Source: Verminephrobacter aporrectodeae subsp. tuberculatae At4 | GTDB lineage: Bacteria > Pseudomonadota > Gammaproteobacteria > Burkholderiales > Burkholderiaceae_C | Length of the DNA stretch: 47,306 nucleotides | Reading direction: 5' to 3' | Assembly (NCBI RefSeq): GCF_000193225.1 | Contig: NZ_AFAL01000399.1 | Span: 1-47,306, forward strand | Shown here: piece by piece, positions 28,204 through 36,619 of the stretch | Numbering within the stretch: the stretch's first letter is position 1 | Layout of the letters: every line of letters starts with the position of its first letter | The notes under the pieces: model-generated | The model's input: the letters and a program-made list of their open reading frames with translations, nothing else | Told to the model about the DNA's origin: nothing | Databases searched by the model: none | Translations under genes and position numbers: made by a program

Positions 28204-28275
28204 CGGTTTCCCCAGTTGAAATAAAACGTGCTCCCTCACAATGAGGGGCGCAATTTTGACTTATGAACTTTTGCC

Positions 28276-28827
28276 TTATGCGGTCTTCAAGCGCCTTTCA
28301 GATCGAGCCGCGTCGCGCTCCTCGTTGAACCACGTGACCAACTCGGTCATCAGGCGCGGCGTGTCGAAGGGCGTGGCGGTTTCGAACACCACACCCAACT
28401 GCTTGCCCTCTTCATCGAAGGCGACCACGCTGTTCGTGGAAGTCTTGTAGTTGCCGCGGTGCCAAGCGTCCTTCTCGCTGCAGGTCAGCAAATCGCGGTG
28501 CAACTGCTTGACGTGGTTCTCGGTCAGCGTGATGTCCTGCCAGGACGAGAACACGCGTTCCATCCCCTTCGCGTAGCCAGCCACTTCCTGCTCGTCGCGC
28601 GTCGGGAAGGACTTGATCCGGAGGTTGGACAGCAGGCGCTCGACCTCCCGGTCCGACAACTTGCTGCCTTCGATGCGGGGGGACGAACCGATGCTCTCCA
28701 GGGTGCCGAGCGCGCGCCAAGCACCCTGGAAATCATCGATGCTGGCGATAAGCTGGAGGATTTCCGGGGAGATCTGGATGGCGTGGGTGGCGATCATTGC
28801 GCCAATACTACATCCAATTACACCCAA
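28276..28827 (-). pseudogene. Fic-family protein, N-terminal fragment (copy 3)
   Basis: 183 residues matching the N-terminal half of proteobacterial Fic proteins: IGSSPRIEGSKLSDREVERLL, then SSWQDITLTENHVKQLHRDLL, DAWHRGNYKTSTNSVVAFDEEG and LMTELVTWFNEERDAA. It breaks off just before the position of the HPFxxGNGR motif and ends with unrelated residues. About 12 residues are missing after ALGTL relative to copy 1. A GTG start at 28827 is preceded by AAGGAG. The promoter-proximal 40 bases resemble those before copy 1 at 26225-26275. The downstream half probably is the fragment at 26399-26704. Confidence 0.8.
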
Positions 28828-29030
28828 TAATCTCCTTGGCAGTCATTCCAGGGATGCGCCCAACTCCTTCCATATGATCCATGCGGTTCCTGTACCAAGC
28901 ACAGCCCGTCGATGCGCTACAACATTCACACTGAGGACGATCCGATTCGGCAAGCGGCCGAATTGATGGGGCAGCGAAGCAGGACGGTGGTTGGCGGGTT
29001 GCCGACGGCCGCTTCGGGTCTGGAGGCGAC
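28828..29030. other. Short intergenic stretch before the toxin gene
   Basis: 203 bases. The only open frame of note is 28912-29034 on the plus strand (40 residues, MRYNIHTEDDPIRQAAELMG). Its stop overlaps the ATG at 29031, but it has no ribosome site and no similarity I recognise. I do not call it a gene. Confidence 0.35.
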
Positions 29031-29069
29031 ATGACGAGTGCGGGGGGACGCCTTTCTGCCGGGGCAGGC

Positions 29070-29498
29070 ATGCAGGAAAAGTATGCCCGTACCGGGTATA
29101 GTGAAGGCCGTCTGCCTGAGGTCCTGAAGCGCAAGGACTTTGCACGGTGGCAGGTGCGTGAGAGGCTGCCCGATGTCGCTCTGTGCAAGGCGGTGCGGGA
29201 GATGGAAGAAGGGCTGATCGACGCGGACCTGGGTGGCCATCTCTACAAGAAGCGCGTGGCGCGCGCTGGCGGCGGCAAGAGCGGTGGCTACCGCACCTTG
29301 CTGTCGGTCCGGATTGGCAACCGGTACGTGTTTCTGCATGGGTTCCCGAAGAGCGCCACGGCGAACATCACGCAGGACGAGAGGAAGGCGCTGCAATACG
29401 CGGGCCGGGTGTTTCTGGACCTGTCCGCCGCAGCGCTGGTCGAGGCATTGCAGGCGGGCGCTCTACTGGAGGTGCATTGTGACGAGCAAGATCATTGA
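29070..29498 (+). CDS. RelE/HigB-like toxin of a type II toxin-antitoxin pair
   Basis: About 142 residues. The core (VLKRKDFARWQVRERLPDVALCKAVREME, then DADLGGHLYKKRVAR, GKSGGYRTLLSV and FLHGFPKSATANI) is that of the PF06296-type RelE-like toxins, which are thought to cut mRNA. The toxin gene comes first and overlaps the antitoxin gene by 20 bases, the HigBA order. ATG 29070 is chosen, but ATG 29031 is equally open and the true start may be closer to residue 20. The N-terminus before VLKRK looks atypical and may be non-native sequence from a rearrangement. Confidence 0.75.
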   Translation: MQEKYARTGYSEGRLPEVLKRKDFARWQVRERLPDVALCKAVREMEEGLIDADLGGHLYKKRVARAGGGKSGGYRTLLSVRIGNRYVFLHGFPKSATANITQDERKALQYAGRVFLDLSAAALVEALQAGALLEVHCDEQDH

Positions 29499-29784
29499 AT
29501 CGCTGCGCGGCGACTTGGCCGCGCTGCACGAGGCCGGCGCAATCGACAAGGTGACGATGCGCGGGTTCGACGCTATCTGTCCGCCGCCGGTGCGCGAATT
29601 CAGCGCCACGGACATCAAGCGGCTGCGCGAAACACTCAGCTTCAGCCAACCGGTGTTCGCGCATCACCTGCACACGTCGGCATCGACCGTGCGCAAGTGG
29701 GAGCAAGGCGAAACGCGGCCAGCAGGGCCGGCACTCAAACTGCTTAACGTCATTGCGGACAAGGGTCTGCAGGCCATCATTTGA
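29479..29784 (+). CDS. XRE-family antitoxin (HigA-like)
   Basis: 101 residues. The C-terminal half is a lambda-repressor type helix-turn-helix (FSATDIKRLRETLSFSQPVFAHHLHTSASTVRKWEQGETRPAGPALKLL in context). The N-terminal part (SLRGDLAALHEAGAIDKVTMRGFD) would contact the toxin. Start GTG 29479 is preceded by GGAGGT inside the toxin gene, so the pair is translationally coupled. Such proteins neutralise the toxin and repress their own promoter. Confidence 0.85.
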   Translation: MTSKIIESLRGDLAALHEAGAIDKVTMRGFDAICPPPVREFSATDIKRLRETLSFSQPVFAHHLHTSASTVRKWEQGETRPAGPALKLLNVIADKGLQAII

Positions 29785-29804
29785 GACGCCCTGGGAGGTC
29801 TGGC

Positions 29805-30026
29805 ATGGATCTTCGTCGTTTCGTGTGGGACACAACAACCTCGGATCACCCCAACGGGAGCGAAGCGCTGCGCGCGCCGATGATTAGCCTGAAGTTCCCC
29901 GCCCTTTCGCCCCGGGCGACCGCTTCCCAAGTTCGCGCCAGCATGGAGGAAATCGACTTTTCAGGCATTTTCAGGCTCAAAAATAGAGTCACCAAAATAC
30001 TCGCACTGAAAGCGAGATTGACGTAG
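29805..30026 (+). CDS. Small hypothetical protein, possibly truncated
   Basis: A 73-residue frame (MDLRRFVWDTTTSDHPNG to KILALKARLT) with a good GGAGG site seven bases before the ATG and only 20 bases after the antitoxin stop. I recognise no family. The last 20 residues lie close to the left end of the transposase derivative that follows and may be read from it. It could be a third gene of the toxin-antitoxin operon or a truncated relic. Confidence 0.4.
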   Translation: MDLRRFVWDTTTSDHPNGSEALRAPMISLKFPALSPRATASQVRASMEEIDFSGIFRLKNRVTKILALKARLT

Positions 30027-30036
30027 AGGTCGACCC

Positions 30037-31305
30037 ATGCCAGCCCGCACCGGAGCCGTTCACGTCGCGACCACAACGCGCAAGTACAAGGACAAGGTCT
30101 ACCGCACCCACCTGCTGCGCCGCAGCTATCGCGAGGACGGCAAGGTCAAGAACGAGACCCTGGGCAATCTGTCGCATTTGCCCGAGTCCTTGATCGACAT
30201 CATTCGCCGCTCGCTGCAGGGCGAGACCTTCGTTGCCACTGCCGATGCGTTCGAGATCGTGCGCTCGCGCGCGCATGGCCATGTGCAGGCCGTCAGCGTC
30301 GCCATGCAGCGCCTGGGGCTGGCGTCCGTGCTCGCTCGTGTGCCCAGCCGCGAGCGTGATTTGGTGCTGGCCATGGTGGCCGTGCGCATCGTCTCGCCCG
30401 ACACCCAACTGGCCACCACGCGGCAGTGGCACTCCAGCACCTTGGCCGAGGACTTCGGCGTGCTCGACGCCGAAGAGGACGATCTGTGCGCCGCCATGGA
30501 TTGGCTGCTCGAGCGCCAAGAGAGCATCGAGCAAGCGCTCGCCACGCGCCACCTGCGCGCGAGGGGCCTGGCGTTGTACGACCTGTCCTCCAGCGACTTC
30601 GAGGGCCACTGCTGTCCGCCGGCCCAGCGCCGTACGTTGCAACTGAACTACGGCCTGCTTACCGATGTCCGCGGCTGCCCGGTGGCCGTCTCGGTGTTCG
30701 ATGGCAACACCGCCGATGGCCTGAGCTTCTTGCCGGCAGTGCAGCAGGTGCGTCAGCGCTTTGGCCTCGATCAGGTGGTCATGGTCGGCGACCGGGGCAC
30801 GATCTCCGGCAAGGCGATTTCCGGGATGCGCAGCGACGACGGCATCGCGTGGATCACGGCCCTCGAGAGCGTTTCGATCCGCGCCCTGGTCGGGCAAGGG
30901 CCGTTGCAGACGGGTCTGTTCGATGAACGCAATCCGCTGGAGATCAACCGGGTGCGCGCGCACATCCTGCTGTGCATGCTGGCCTACTACGTCGAGTGGC
31001 ATATGCGCGAGGCCTGGCGCGAACTGACCTTCGCCGACACCGATCAAGCGGCCCAGGCCGAGCGCGATCCGGTGGCCCCGGCGAAACGTTCGATGGCAGC
31101 GCAGCGCAAGGCCCAAGGCAAAACGCTCGACAACGGGCAGCCCGTGCACGGTTTCCACACGCGGATGGCCGAGTTGGCCACCCTGGTGCGCAACACCTGC
31201 CGCACACCCCAGGCAGGCCCGGACGCACCCAGCTTCGACGTGCTGACCACCGCCAACGCTTGCCAACAGCGTGCGTTGGAACTGCTCGGAACCATCCGTT
31301 CGTAG
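30037..31305 (+). pseudogene. IS1634/IS4-type transposase, internally deleted
   Basis: 422 residues in one frame, against about 570 in intact members of the family. The N-terminal region (YREDGKVKNETLGNLSHLP), the first catalytic Asp (YDLSSSDFEG), GLLTDVRGCPVAVSVFDGNTAD and the second Asp (MVGDRGTISGKAI) are present. After GLFDERNPLE the protein jumps straight to RVRAHILLCMLAYYVEWHMREAWREL, so roughly 150 residues including the catalytic Glu region are missing. A smaller deletion follows GHCCPPAQR. The deletion is in frame, so the gene still reads to its normal end but cannot be active. I could not identify terminal inverted repeats. Confidence 0.85.
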
Positions 31306-31397
31306 TCAGGCTGGGGGCCTGGAACCACCCCTTCAAACGCACCACGTTGAACAAGGCTGCCGCACGCGGATGCGCTGCGGGCTCATAGAATCCGCGC

Positions 31398-32309
31398 GTG
31401 GCAATGCACCTTGATCTTGTAGACCTGCGCTTGATGGTTCATATCGCCGAGGCGAACAGCATGACCCGTGGCGCCGAGCTGTCTTTCATCTCCCTGCCTG
31501 CGGCAAGCACCCGCGTCAAGAACCTGGAGGCGGGTATTGGTACCAAGCTGCTGTACCGCACCAGCCAGGGCGTCACGCTCACGCCGCCCGGCCAGGCCCT
31601 CGTACACCATGCGCGCATGGTGCTGGGTCAGATTGAGCATCTGTGGGGCGACATGCAGGAATATGCGCGCGGCATCAAGGGCCATGTGCGCGTGTTCGCC
31701 AACACCACGGCGCTGGGCGAGTACCTGCCACCGGTGCTGCGGGCCTATCTGAGCAAGAACCCCGATGTGAACATCGACCTGCGCGAGCGGCTCTCGCACG
31801 ACATCGTGCGTGCCGTGACCGAGGGGCAGACGGACATCGGCATCGTCGCCGGCCTGGTGCGCACGGAAAGCCTGGAGACGCTGCCCTACCGGCACGACCG
31901 CCTGGCCCTTGTGGTGGCCCAGGGCCATGAATTGGGCCAGCGCCCCGAAGTGGCCTTTGCCGAAACGCTGGATTACGACTACGTGGGCCTGCACGAGTCC
32001 AGCGCCATCCATGCCTTTCTGCGGCGAGAGTGCGATCAGTTGCATCGGTCGATCAAGCAGCGCATCCAGGTCAGCAATTTCGAGGCGGCCTGCCGCATGA
32101 TCGAGGCAGCCGTGGGCGTTGGCATCCTGCCCGAATCGGCGGCCCGCCGGCATGCGCAGACCATGGCGATCACGATCGTGCCACTGACCGACCCCTGGGC
32201 CCTGCGCAAGATGCTGATCTGCGTGCGCAGCCTCGAAGCCCTGCCGGGCTTTGCCCGCGAGCTGGTGGAACTGCTGGTGGAAGACGCACGCCAGGCCGAG
32301 GGTGCTTAG
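31398..32309 (+). CDS. LysR-family transcriptional regulator
   Basis: A 303-residue LTTR with the N-terminal winged helix (LRLMVHIAEANSMTRGAELSFISLPAASTRVKNLE region) and a type-2 periplasmic-binding effector domain (GHVRVFANTTALGEYLPPVL, DIGIVAGLV, EAAVGVGILPESAA). It converges with the sugar-acid operon that ends at 32331. GTG 31398 and ATG 31404 are both possible starts. Its target is not evident from position. The deleted IS1634-type transposase ends 92 bases upstream. Confidence 0.85.
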   Translation: MAMHLDLVDLRLMVHIAEANSMTRGAELSFISLPAASTRVKNLEAGIGTKLLYRTSQGVTLTPPGQALVHHARMVLGQIEHLWGDMQEYARGIKGHVRVFANTTALGEYLPPVLRAYLSKNPDVNIDLRERLSHDIVRAVTEGQTDIGIVAGLVRTESLETLPYRHDRLALVVAQGHELGQRPEVAFAETLDYDYVGLHESSAIHAFLRRECDQLHRSIKQRIQVSNFEAACRMIEAAVGVGILPESAARRHAQTMAITIVPLTDPWALRKMLICVRSLEALPGFARELVELLVEDARQAEGA

Positions 32310-32330
32310 CGTTCCCTGATGCGTTCGGGT

Positions 32331-33260
32331 TCAACGCGCCCACCGCAACACCAGCGCATCGAGCCGGCGCGCAATGTCGATCAGTTGGCGCCGCACCTCG
32401 GGGTGCATGGGGGGCCAGGGCGCGCGCGGTGCCTCGCAGGCGATCACGCCGCCTTCCTTCATCAGCGCCTTGGCGGCAAGAAAGCCGGCCTGGCGGTTCT
32501 CGTGGTTGATCAGCGGCAGCCAGCGCTGGTATTCAGCGAATGCCTTGTCCTTGTCGCCCGCGCGGTGCGCTTCGATGATGGGGCGAATGCCGTCGGCAAA
32601 GCCGCCGCCGGTCATGGAGCCCGTGGCGCCGGCTTCCAGGTCGGCGAGCAAGGTGATGGCCTCTTCGCCATCCCATGGGCCTTCGATGGCTTCTGCGCCC
32701 AGCGCGATCAGCTCGCGCAGCTTGCTGGCCGCACCGGCGGTTTCCACCTTGAAGTAGCTGACCTGCTCGATCTCTTGCGCCATTTTGGCCAGGAAGCCGG
32801 GCGTCAGCGGTGTGCCGGCGGCGGGCGCGTCCTGGATCATGATGGGGACGTCGATCGCATCGGAGACGCCCTGGTAGAAGGTCTGGATCTGCGCGTCGCC
32901 AAATCGGAAGGTGGCGCCGTGGTAGGGCGGCATCACCATCACCATGGCCGCGCCCATGTCCTGCGCACGGCGACTGCGTTCGGCGCAGACGTGGGTAGCG
33001 GTGTGCGTGGTGGTCACGATCACCGGCACGCGGCCGGCCACGTGCTCCAGCGCCGTGCGCGTCAGAACCTCGCGTTCCTCGTCCGAGAGCAGGAACTGCT
33101 CGGAGAAGTTGGCCAGCAGGCACAGGCCGTCAACGCCAGAGTCGATCATGAAGTCAAGGCAGCGCCCCTGGCTGGCCAAGTCGAGCGTACCGTCCTCGTG
33201 GAACGTGGTGGGCACGACCGGGAAGATGCCGCGGTAGCGCGGGTCGGAGAGTCCGGGCAT
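32331..33260 (-). CDS. DapA-family enzyme, L-2-keto-3-deoxyarabonate dehydratase-like
   Basis: 309 residues. The aldolase-fold lyase has the Schiff-base Lys171 in VSYFKVETAG and the signature VPTTFHEDGTLDL, then GLCLLANFSEQFLLSDEER, PVIVTTTHTATHVCAERSRRAQ, MVMPPYHGATF and EGPWDGEEAITLLADLEAGATGSMTGG. This pattern matches AraD-type L-2-keto-3-deoxyarabonate dehydratases of the non-phosphorylated L-arabinose route more closely than DapA. It would turn a 2-keto-3-deoxy sugar acid into an oxo-acid semialdehyde. It lies eight bases after the enolase-superfamily gene and ends the operon. Confidence 0.82.
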   Translation of the reverse strand: MPGLSDPRYRGIFPVVPTTFHEDGTLDLASQGRCLDFMIDSGVDGLCLLANFSEQFLLSDEEREVLTRTALEHVAGRVPVIVTTTHTATHVCAERSRRAQDMGAAMVMVMPPYHGATFRFGDAQIQTFYQGVSDAIDVPIMIQDAPAAGTPLTPGFLAKMAQEIEQVSYFKVETAGAASKLRELIALGAEAIEGPWDGEEAITLLADLEAGATGSMTGGGFADGIRPIIEAHRAGDKDKAFAEYQRWLPLINHENRQAGFLAAKALMKEGGVIACEAPRAPWPPMHPEVRRQLIDIARRLDALVLRWAR

Positions 33261-33268
33261 GGCGCTCC

Positions 33269-34441
33269 TTACCCGGTGATCTGGAACTGGTCCAGGTACT
33301 CGGTCTTGAGCGTGAGGCCCAGGCCCGGCACGTCGTCCCTGAGCTGAAGGAAGCCGTTCTCGGCAATGGGTTCGCCGTCGAAGATGTACCAGAACAACTC
33401 ATTGCCCACTTCCACGTCGAAGATGGGGAAGTACTCGGCCATGGGCGAGGCCAACGTGCTCATGGTCAGGTGGTAGTTGTGCATCTGGCCAGCGTGCGGG
33501 ACCACGGGCACGCTGTAGGCCTCGCACAGCGCATTGATCTTGTGCGCGGCCGTGATGCCGCCCACGCGGTTGGTGTCGTACTGCACGACGCTCACGGCTT
33601 TCCTGTCCAGCAACTGCTTGAAGCCGTAGAGGCTGAATTCGTGCTCGCCGCCCGAGATTGGAACGATGCCCATGTCGTTCAGCTCGGCGTAGCCGCCGAT
33701 GTCGTCGGCGATCACGGGCTCTTCGAGCCAGCGCGGCTCGAATTTCTCCAGTTTGGGCAGCATGCGCTTGGCGTATTCGAGGTTCCAGCCCATGTAGCAC
33801 TCGAGCATCAGGTCGTTGTCGTAGCCGATGACTTCGCGGAGGGCTTCGACGGCCTGGAGGTTTTTCTTCACGCCGTCCTGCAGATGCGCCGGGCCGTAGC
33901 CGAAGCGCATCTTGAAGGCATGGAAGCCCTGGTCGAGGAACTTCTGCGCCTCGGCCTGCATGGCCTTGAGGTCGGTGCGGTAGAGCTTGCTGTAGTAGCA
34001 AGGGATCTTTTCCTTGGTGCGGCCGCCGAGCAACTTGAACACGGGCTTGTGCACGCTCTTGCCCAGGATGTCCCATATGGCCAGATCCACTCCCGAGATG
34101 GCGGCCATGGTCACGCCCTTTCGGCCCCAGGCGTGGGTGGCGCGGTACATGCGCTGCCACAGGTATTCGGAGTCCCAAGGGTCCTGGCCCACGACCAGCG
34201 GCGCGAGGTATTCGTCGATGATGGCCTTGGCGATGCGCGGCGCCAGCGCCACGTTGCCCAGGCCGACGATGCCGTCATCGGTCTCGACCTCCACCACCGT
34301 CCAGGAATGGAAGCGGAAGGTGCTCATGGTCTCGGTGTTGGAGTACACCAGATCCATGGCGTTGGAGCAGAAGTTGCCTTGCGGTGGAACGGTCTTGCCC
34401 TTCCATTCGTAGACGCGGGCGCGGACGGATTGGATCTTCAT
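33269..34441 (-). CDS. Enolase-superfamily sugar-acid dehydratase, L-rhamnonate dehydratase-like
   Basis: 390 residues. Removes water from an aldonate to give the 2-keto-3-deoxy acid. Near the N-terminus [19 protein letters not shown] and [14 protein letters not shown] are hallmarks of RhmD. Likely metal ligands are Glu214 ([10 protein letters not shown]), Glu240 (WLEEP) and Glu266 (ISGGEHE), with a catalytic-type His in [15 protein letters not shown] 34441 is the start that gives [13 protein letters not shown]. The product would feed the downstream DapA-family enzyme. Rhamnonate is the closest known substrate type, but the pairing suggests arabinonate, lyxonate or fuconate are also possible. 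Confidence 0.85.
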   Translation of the reverse strand: MKIQSVRARVYEWKGKTVPPQGNFCSNAMDLVYSNTETMSTFRFHSWTVVEVETDDGIVGLGNVALAPRIAKAIIDEYLAPLVVGQDPWDSEYLWQRMYRATHAWGRKGVTMAAISGVDLAIWDILGKSVHKPVFKLLGGRTKEKIPCYYSKLYRTDLKAMQAEAQKFLDQGFHAFKMRFGYGPAHLQDGVKKNLQAVEALREVIGYDNDLMLECYMGWNLEYAKRMLPKLEKFEPRWLEEPVIADDIGGYAELNDMGIVPISGGEHEFSLYGFKQLLDRKAVSVVQYDTNRVGGITAAHKINALCEAYSVPVVPHAGQMHNYHLTMSTLASPMAEYFPIFDVEVGNELFWYIFDGEPIAENGFLQLRDDVPGLGLTLKTEYLDQFQITG

Positions 34442-34483
34442 GGCGGTATCTCTCCTGGTTTCGATGCGCATGGTTTTTTCTTC

Positions 34484-35524
34484 TCAGCTTGCCTGGGCAG
34501 CGCGGCGCGAGGCGCCCATGCGGCAGGCGATCAGAAAGGCCTGCCAAGTGGCTTCCACATGGGCCCGGCCCTGGCCCGCGATGTCGTAGGCCGTGCCGTG
34601 GGCGGGCGTGGTGATGGGGATTGGCAGACCGCCCTGCACCGTAACGCCGCGCGAGAAGCCCAGCAGTTTGATCGCGATCTGGCCCTGGTCGTGGTACATG
34701 GTCACGATGGCCTGGTACGCGCCGGCCTGCGCCTTCAGGAAGATCGTGTCGGCCGGAAACGGGCCGTGGAATGGATCCGGCGTGGGCCAGTCGCGGGCCC
34801 TGAGCGCGCGCACTGCGGGTTCGATGACGTCGATCTCTTCGCGCCCGCACACGCCGCCGTCGCCGCCATGCGGGTTGAACGCGGCAATGGCCACCTTGGG
34901 CGCGGCGATGCCGTTGGCCAGCAGCGAGCGGTAAATCAGCTCGGACGCCTGCGCGATGCGCTCGGTGCTCAGGTAGCTGGCCACGTCCCTGAGCGGCACG
35001 TGCGACGAGATGCGCGAGGTCCACAGGCTGCCCAGCGTGTTGAACTCGCAGAAGTAGCCTTGTACGCCCAGGTACTCGGCGAAGTGGTGCAGCTCATCCT
35101 CATGGCGCAAGCCGCCGATCTTCATGGCCTGCTTGTTCAGCGGCGCGAAGCAGATGGCGTCGATGGCGCCTGCCTGCGCCGCGTCCATGCACTGGTCGAG
35201 CACCTTCAGCACCGAGCGCCCGCCGGGCGCCGCCGCCACGCTGCGGGTCACGGCCTCGGGCGCCACCGTGTCGACGGCCAGAAAGGCCGGGCGCGACGCA
35301 TCGGCGCGGCCGCGCACGGCGGCCAGGCTGGCGATGCTCTCGGTCGCCACCCGGACGCCCGCAATGCGCTGGCCCTCTTGCCACAGCCAAGGGTCGCCCA
35401 CCAGCACGATGTTGGCCCTCTGCACGGCCTCGTGCCTGGCCAGCAGGCGGGCGATGAGTTCGGCGCCGATGCCGGCGGGGTCGCCCAGCGTCAGGGCCAC
35501 GACGGGAAGTTTGGCGAAGGACAT
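34484..35524 (-). CDS. PdxA-family NAD-dependent dehydrogenase (PdxA2-like)
   Basis: 346 residues. PdxA oxidises and decarboxylates 4-phosphohydroxy-L-threonine; PdxA2 paralogues act on phosphorylated C4 sugar acids. The three zinc-ligand histidines are His175 (SSHVPLRD), His219 (FNPHGGDGG) and His278 (MYHDQGQI), and the opening VALTLGDPAGIGAELI is standard. Context (binding protein before it, dehydratases after it) points to the catabolic PdxA2 group, not vitamin B6. The DUF1537 kinase that normally supplies PdxA2 with its phosphorylated substrate is not in the window. Confidence 0.85.
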   Translation of the reverse strand: MSFAKLPVVALTLGDPAGIGAELIARLLARHEAVQRANIVLVGDPWLWQEGQRIAGVRVATESIASLAAVRGRADASRPAFLAVDTVAPEAVTRSVAAAPGGRSVLKVLDQCMDAAQAGAIDAICFAPLNKQAMKIGGLRHEDELHHFAEYLGVQGYFCEFNTLGSLWTSRISSHVPLRDVASYLSTERIAQASELIYRSLLANGIAAPKVAIAAFNPHGGDGGVCGREEIDVIEPAVRALRARDWPTPDPFHGPFPADTIFLKAQAGAYQAIVTMYHDQGQIAIKLLGFSRGVTVQGGLPIPITTPAHGTAYDIAGQGRAHVEATWQAFLIACRMGASRRAAQAS

Positions 35525-35531
35525 GCGGGAC

Positions 35532-36503
35532 TCAGTCGATCCGGATGTCGTTCTTGCGGATGACTTCGCCGAAGCGCTGGTATTCGGCGCGGTGGAATGC
35601 CTCGAACTCGGCCTGGGAGATGGCGCGCAACTCGGCGCCCACCGCTTCGAGGCGGGCCTTGGTCTCGGGCATGGCGATCACCTTGTTGACCTCGTCATGC
35701 ACCTTCTGCTGCACGGCCATCGGCGTGGACGCGGGCATGTAGATGCCGTACCAGGCGGCGATCTCCACGCCGGCCAGACCCGACTCGGCCATGGTGGGCA
35801 CCTGGGGCAGCTGCGCGTTGCGCTGGGCCGAGGTGACGGCCAGCGGGCGCAGCCTGCCGCTCTTGATTTGGCCGATGACGGAGGGCAGGGTGTCGAAGCT
35901 CATCTGCACCTGCGCGCTCACCAGGTCCACCAGCGCCGCGGCGCTGCCCTTGTAGGGCACGTGGGTGATCCGGATGCCGGCCGCGTCCTGGAACATCTCG
36001 GCCGCGATGTGCTGCGTGCTGCCAGTGCCGCTGCTGGCGAAGTGGATGGTGCCCGGGCCCTTCCTGGCCAAGGCCACCAGATCGGCCACCGAGTCGGCAT
36101 GCACCGGCTTGCCCACCACCAGCACGTTGGGCACCGAGCCCACGAAGGCCACGGGCACCAGGTCCTTGTTGTTGTCGTAGCCGAGCCTGAGCAGGTGCGG
36201 CGCGATGGCGTGCGCGGTGACCACGCCCATCACCATGGTGTGGCCGTCGGTGGACTTGGCCGTCGCGTCGACGGCCAGGGTATTGGAAACGCCGGGGCGG
36301 TTTTCCACCACGATGGACTGCTTGAGCAGCGGGCCCAGCCGATCGGCCACGGCGCGGGCCATGGCGTCAGTGCCGCCGCCGGGGGCCGAGCCCACCAGCA
36401 TGCGCACAGGTCTGTTGGGCCAGTCGCCGGTGTTCTGGGCCATGGCACCCCAGGGCAGTATTCCTGCCAGCAATGCGGCCATGGAGAGGGAGCGTCTCTT
36501 CAT
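35532..36503 (-). CDS. Bug-type tripartite tricarboxylate transporter binding protein
   Basis: 323 residues with a signal peptide (residues 1-22, LSMAALLAGILPWGAMA). The mature protein has the Bug motifs PNRPVRMLVGSAPGGGTDAMARAVAD, VVENRPGVSNTLA, HVPYKGSAAALVDLVSAQ and LAVTSAQRNAQLPQVPTMAE. It captures a carboxylic or sugar acid in the periplasm for a TctA/TctB membrane pair that is encoded elsewhere. It is the first gene of a leftward operon (8-42 base gaps), divergent from the LysR gene at 36620. Confidence 0.92.
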   Translation of the reverse strand: MKRRSLSMAALLAGILPWGAMAQNTGDWPNRPVRMLVGSAPGGGTDAMARAVADRLGPLLKQSIVVENRPGVSNTLAVDATAKSTDGHTMVMGVVTAHAIAPHLLRLGYDNNKDLVPVAFVGSVPNVLVVGKPVHADSVADLVALARKGPGTIHFASSGTGSTQHIAAEMFQDAAGIRITHVPYKGSAAALVDLVSAQVQMSFDTLPSVIGQIKSGRLRPLAVTSAQRNAQLPQVPTMAESGLAGVEIAAWYGIYMPASTPMAVQQKVHDEVNKVIAMPETKARLEAVGAELRAISQAEFEAFHRAEYQRFGEVIRKNDIRID

Positions 36504-36578
36504 TCATTGTCTCCTTCGGTGATGGATTCGCTGGGATGGTAGGGATGGCATGAATCGCCGTAAACTGAAAGTTGTTGA

Positions 36579-36593
36579 TTGGTTGATAACCAA
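36579..36593. promoter_or_regulatory. Inverted repeat, candidate LysR operator
   Basis: A perfect dyad, TTGGTT-GAT-AACCAA, in the 116-base space between the divergent binding-protein and LysR genes. LTTRs bind such short dyads and usually control both themselves and the divergent gene. It lies about 27 bases before the LysR start and 76 bases before the binding-protein start, which fits autorepression. Confidence 0.5.
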
Positions 36594-36619
36594 AGGGAAT
36601 GGATTATCGAAGGGAAAGT

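Noticed and set aside
28912-29034. 40-residue frame overlapping the toxin ATG at 29031, considered as an upstream coupled gene
   Set aside because: No ribosome site and no recognisable similarity; the overlap alone is weak evidence.
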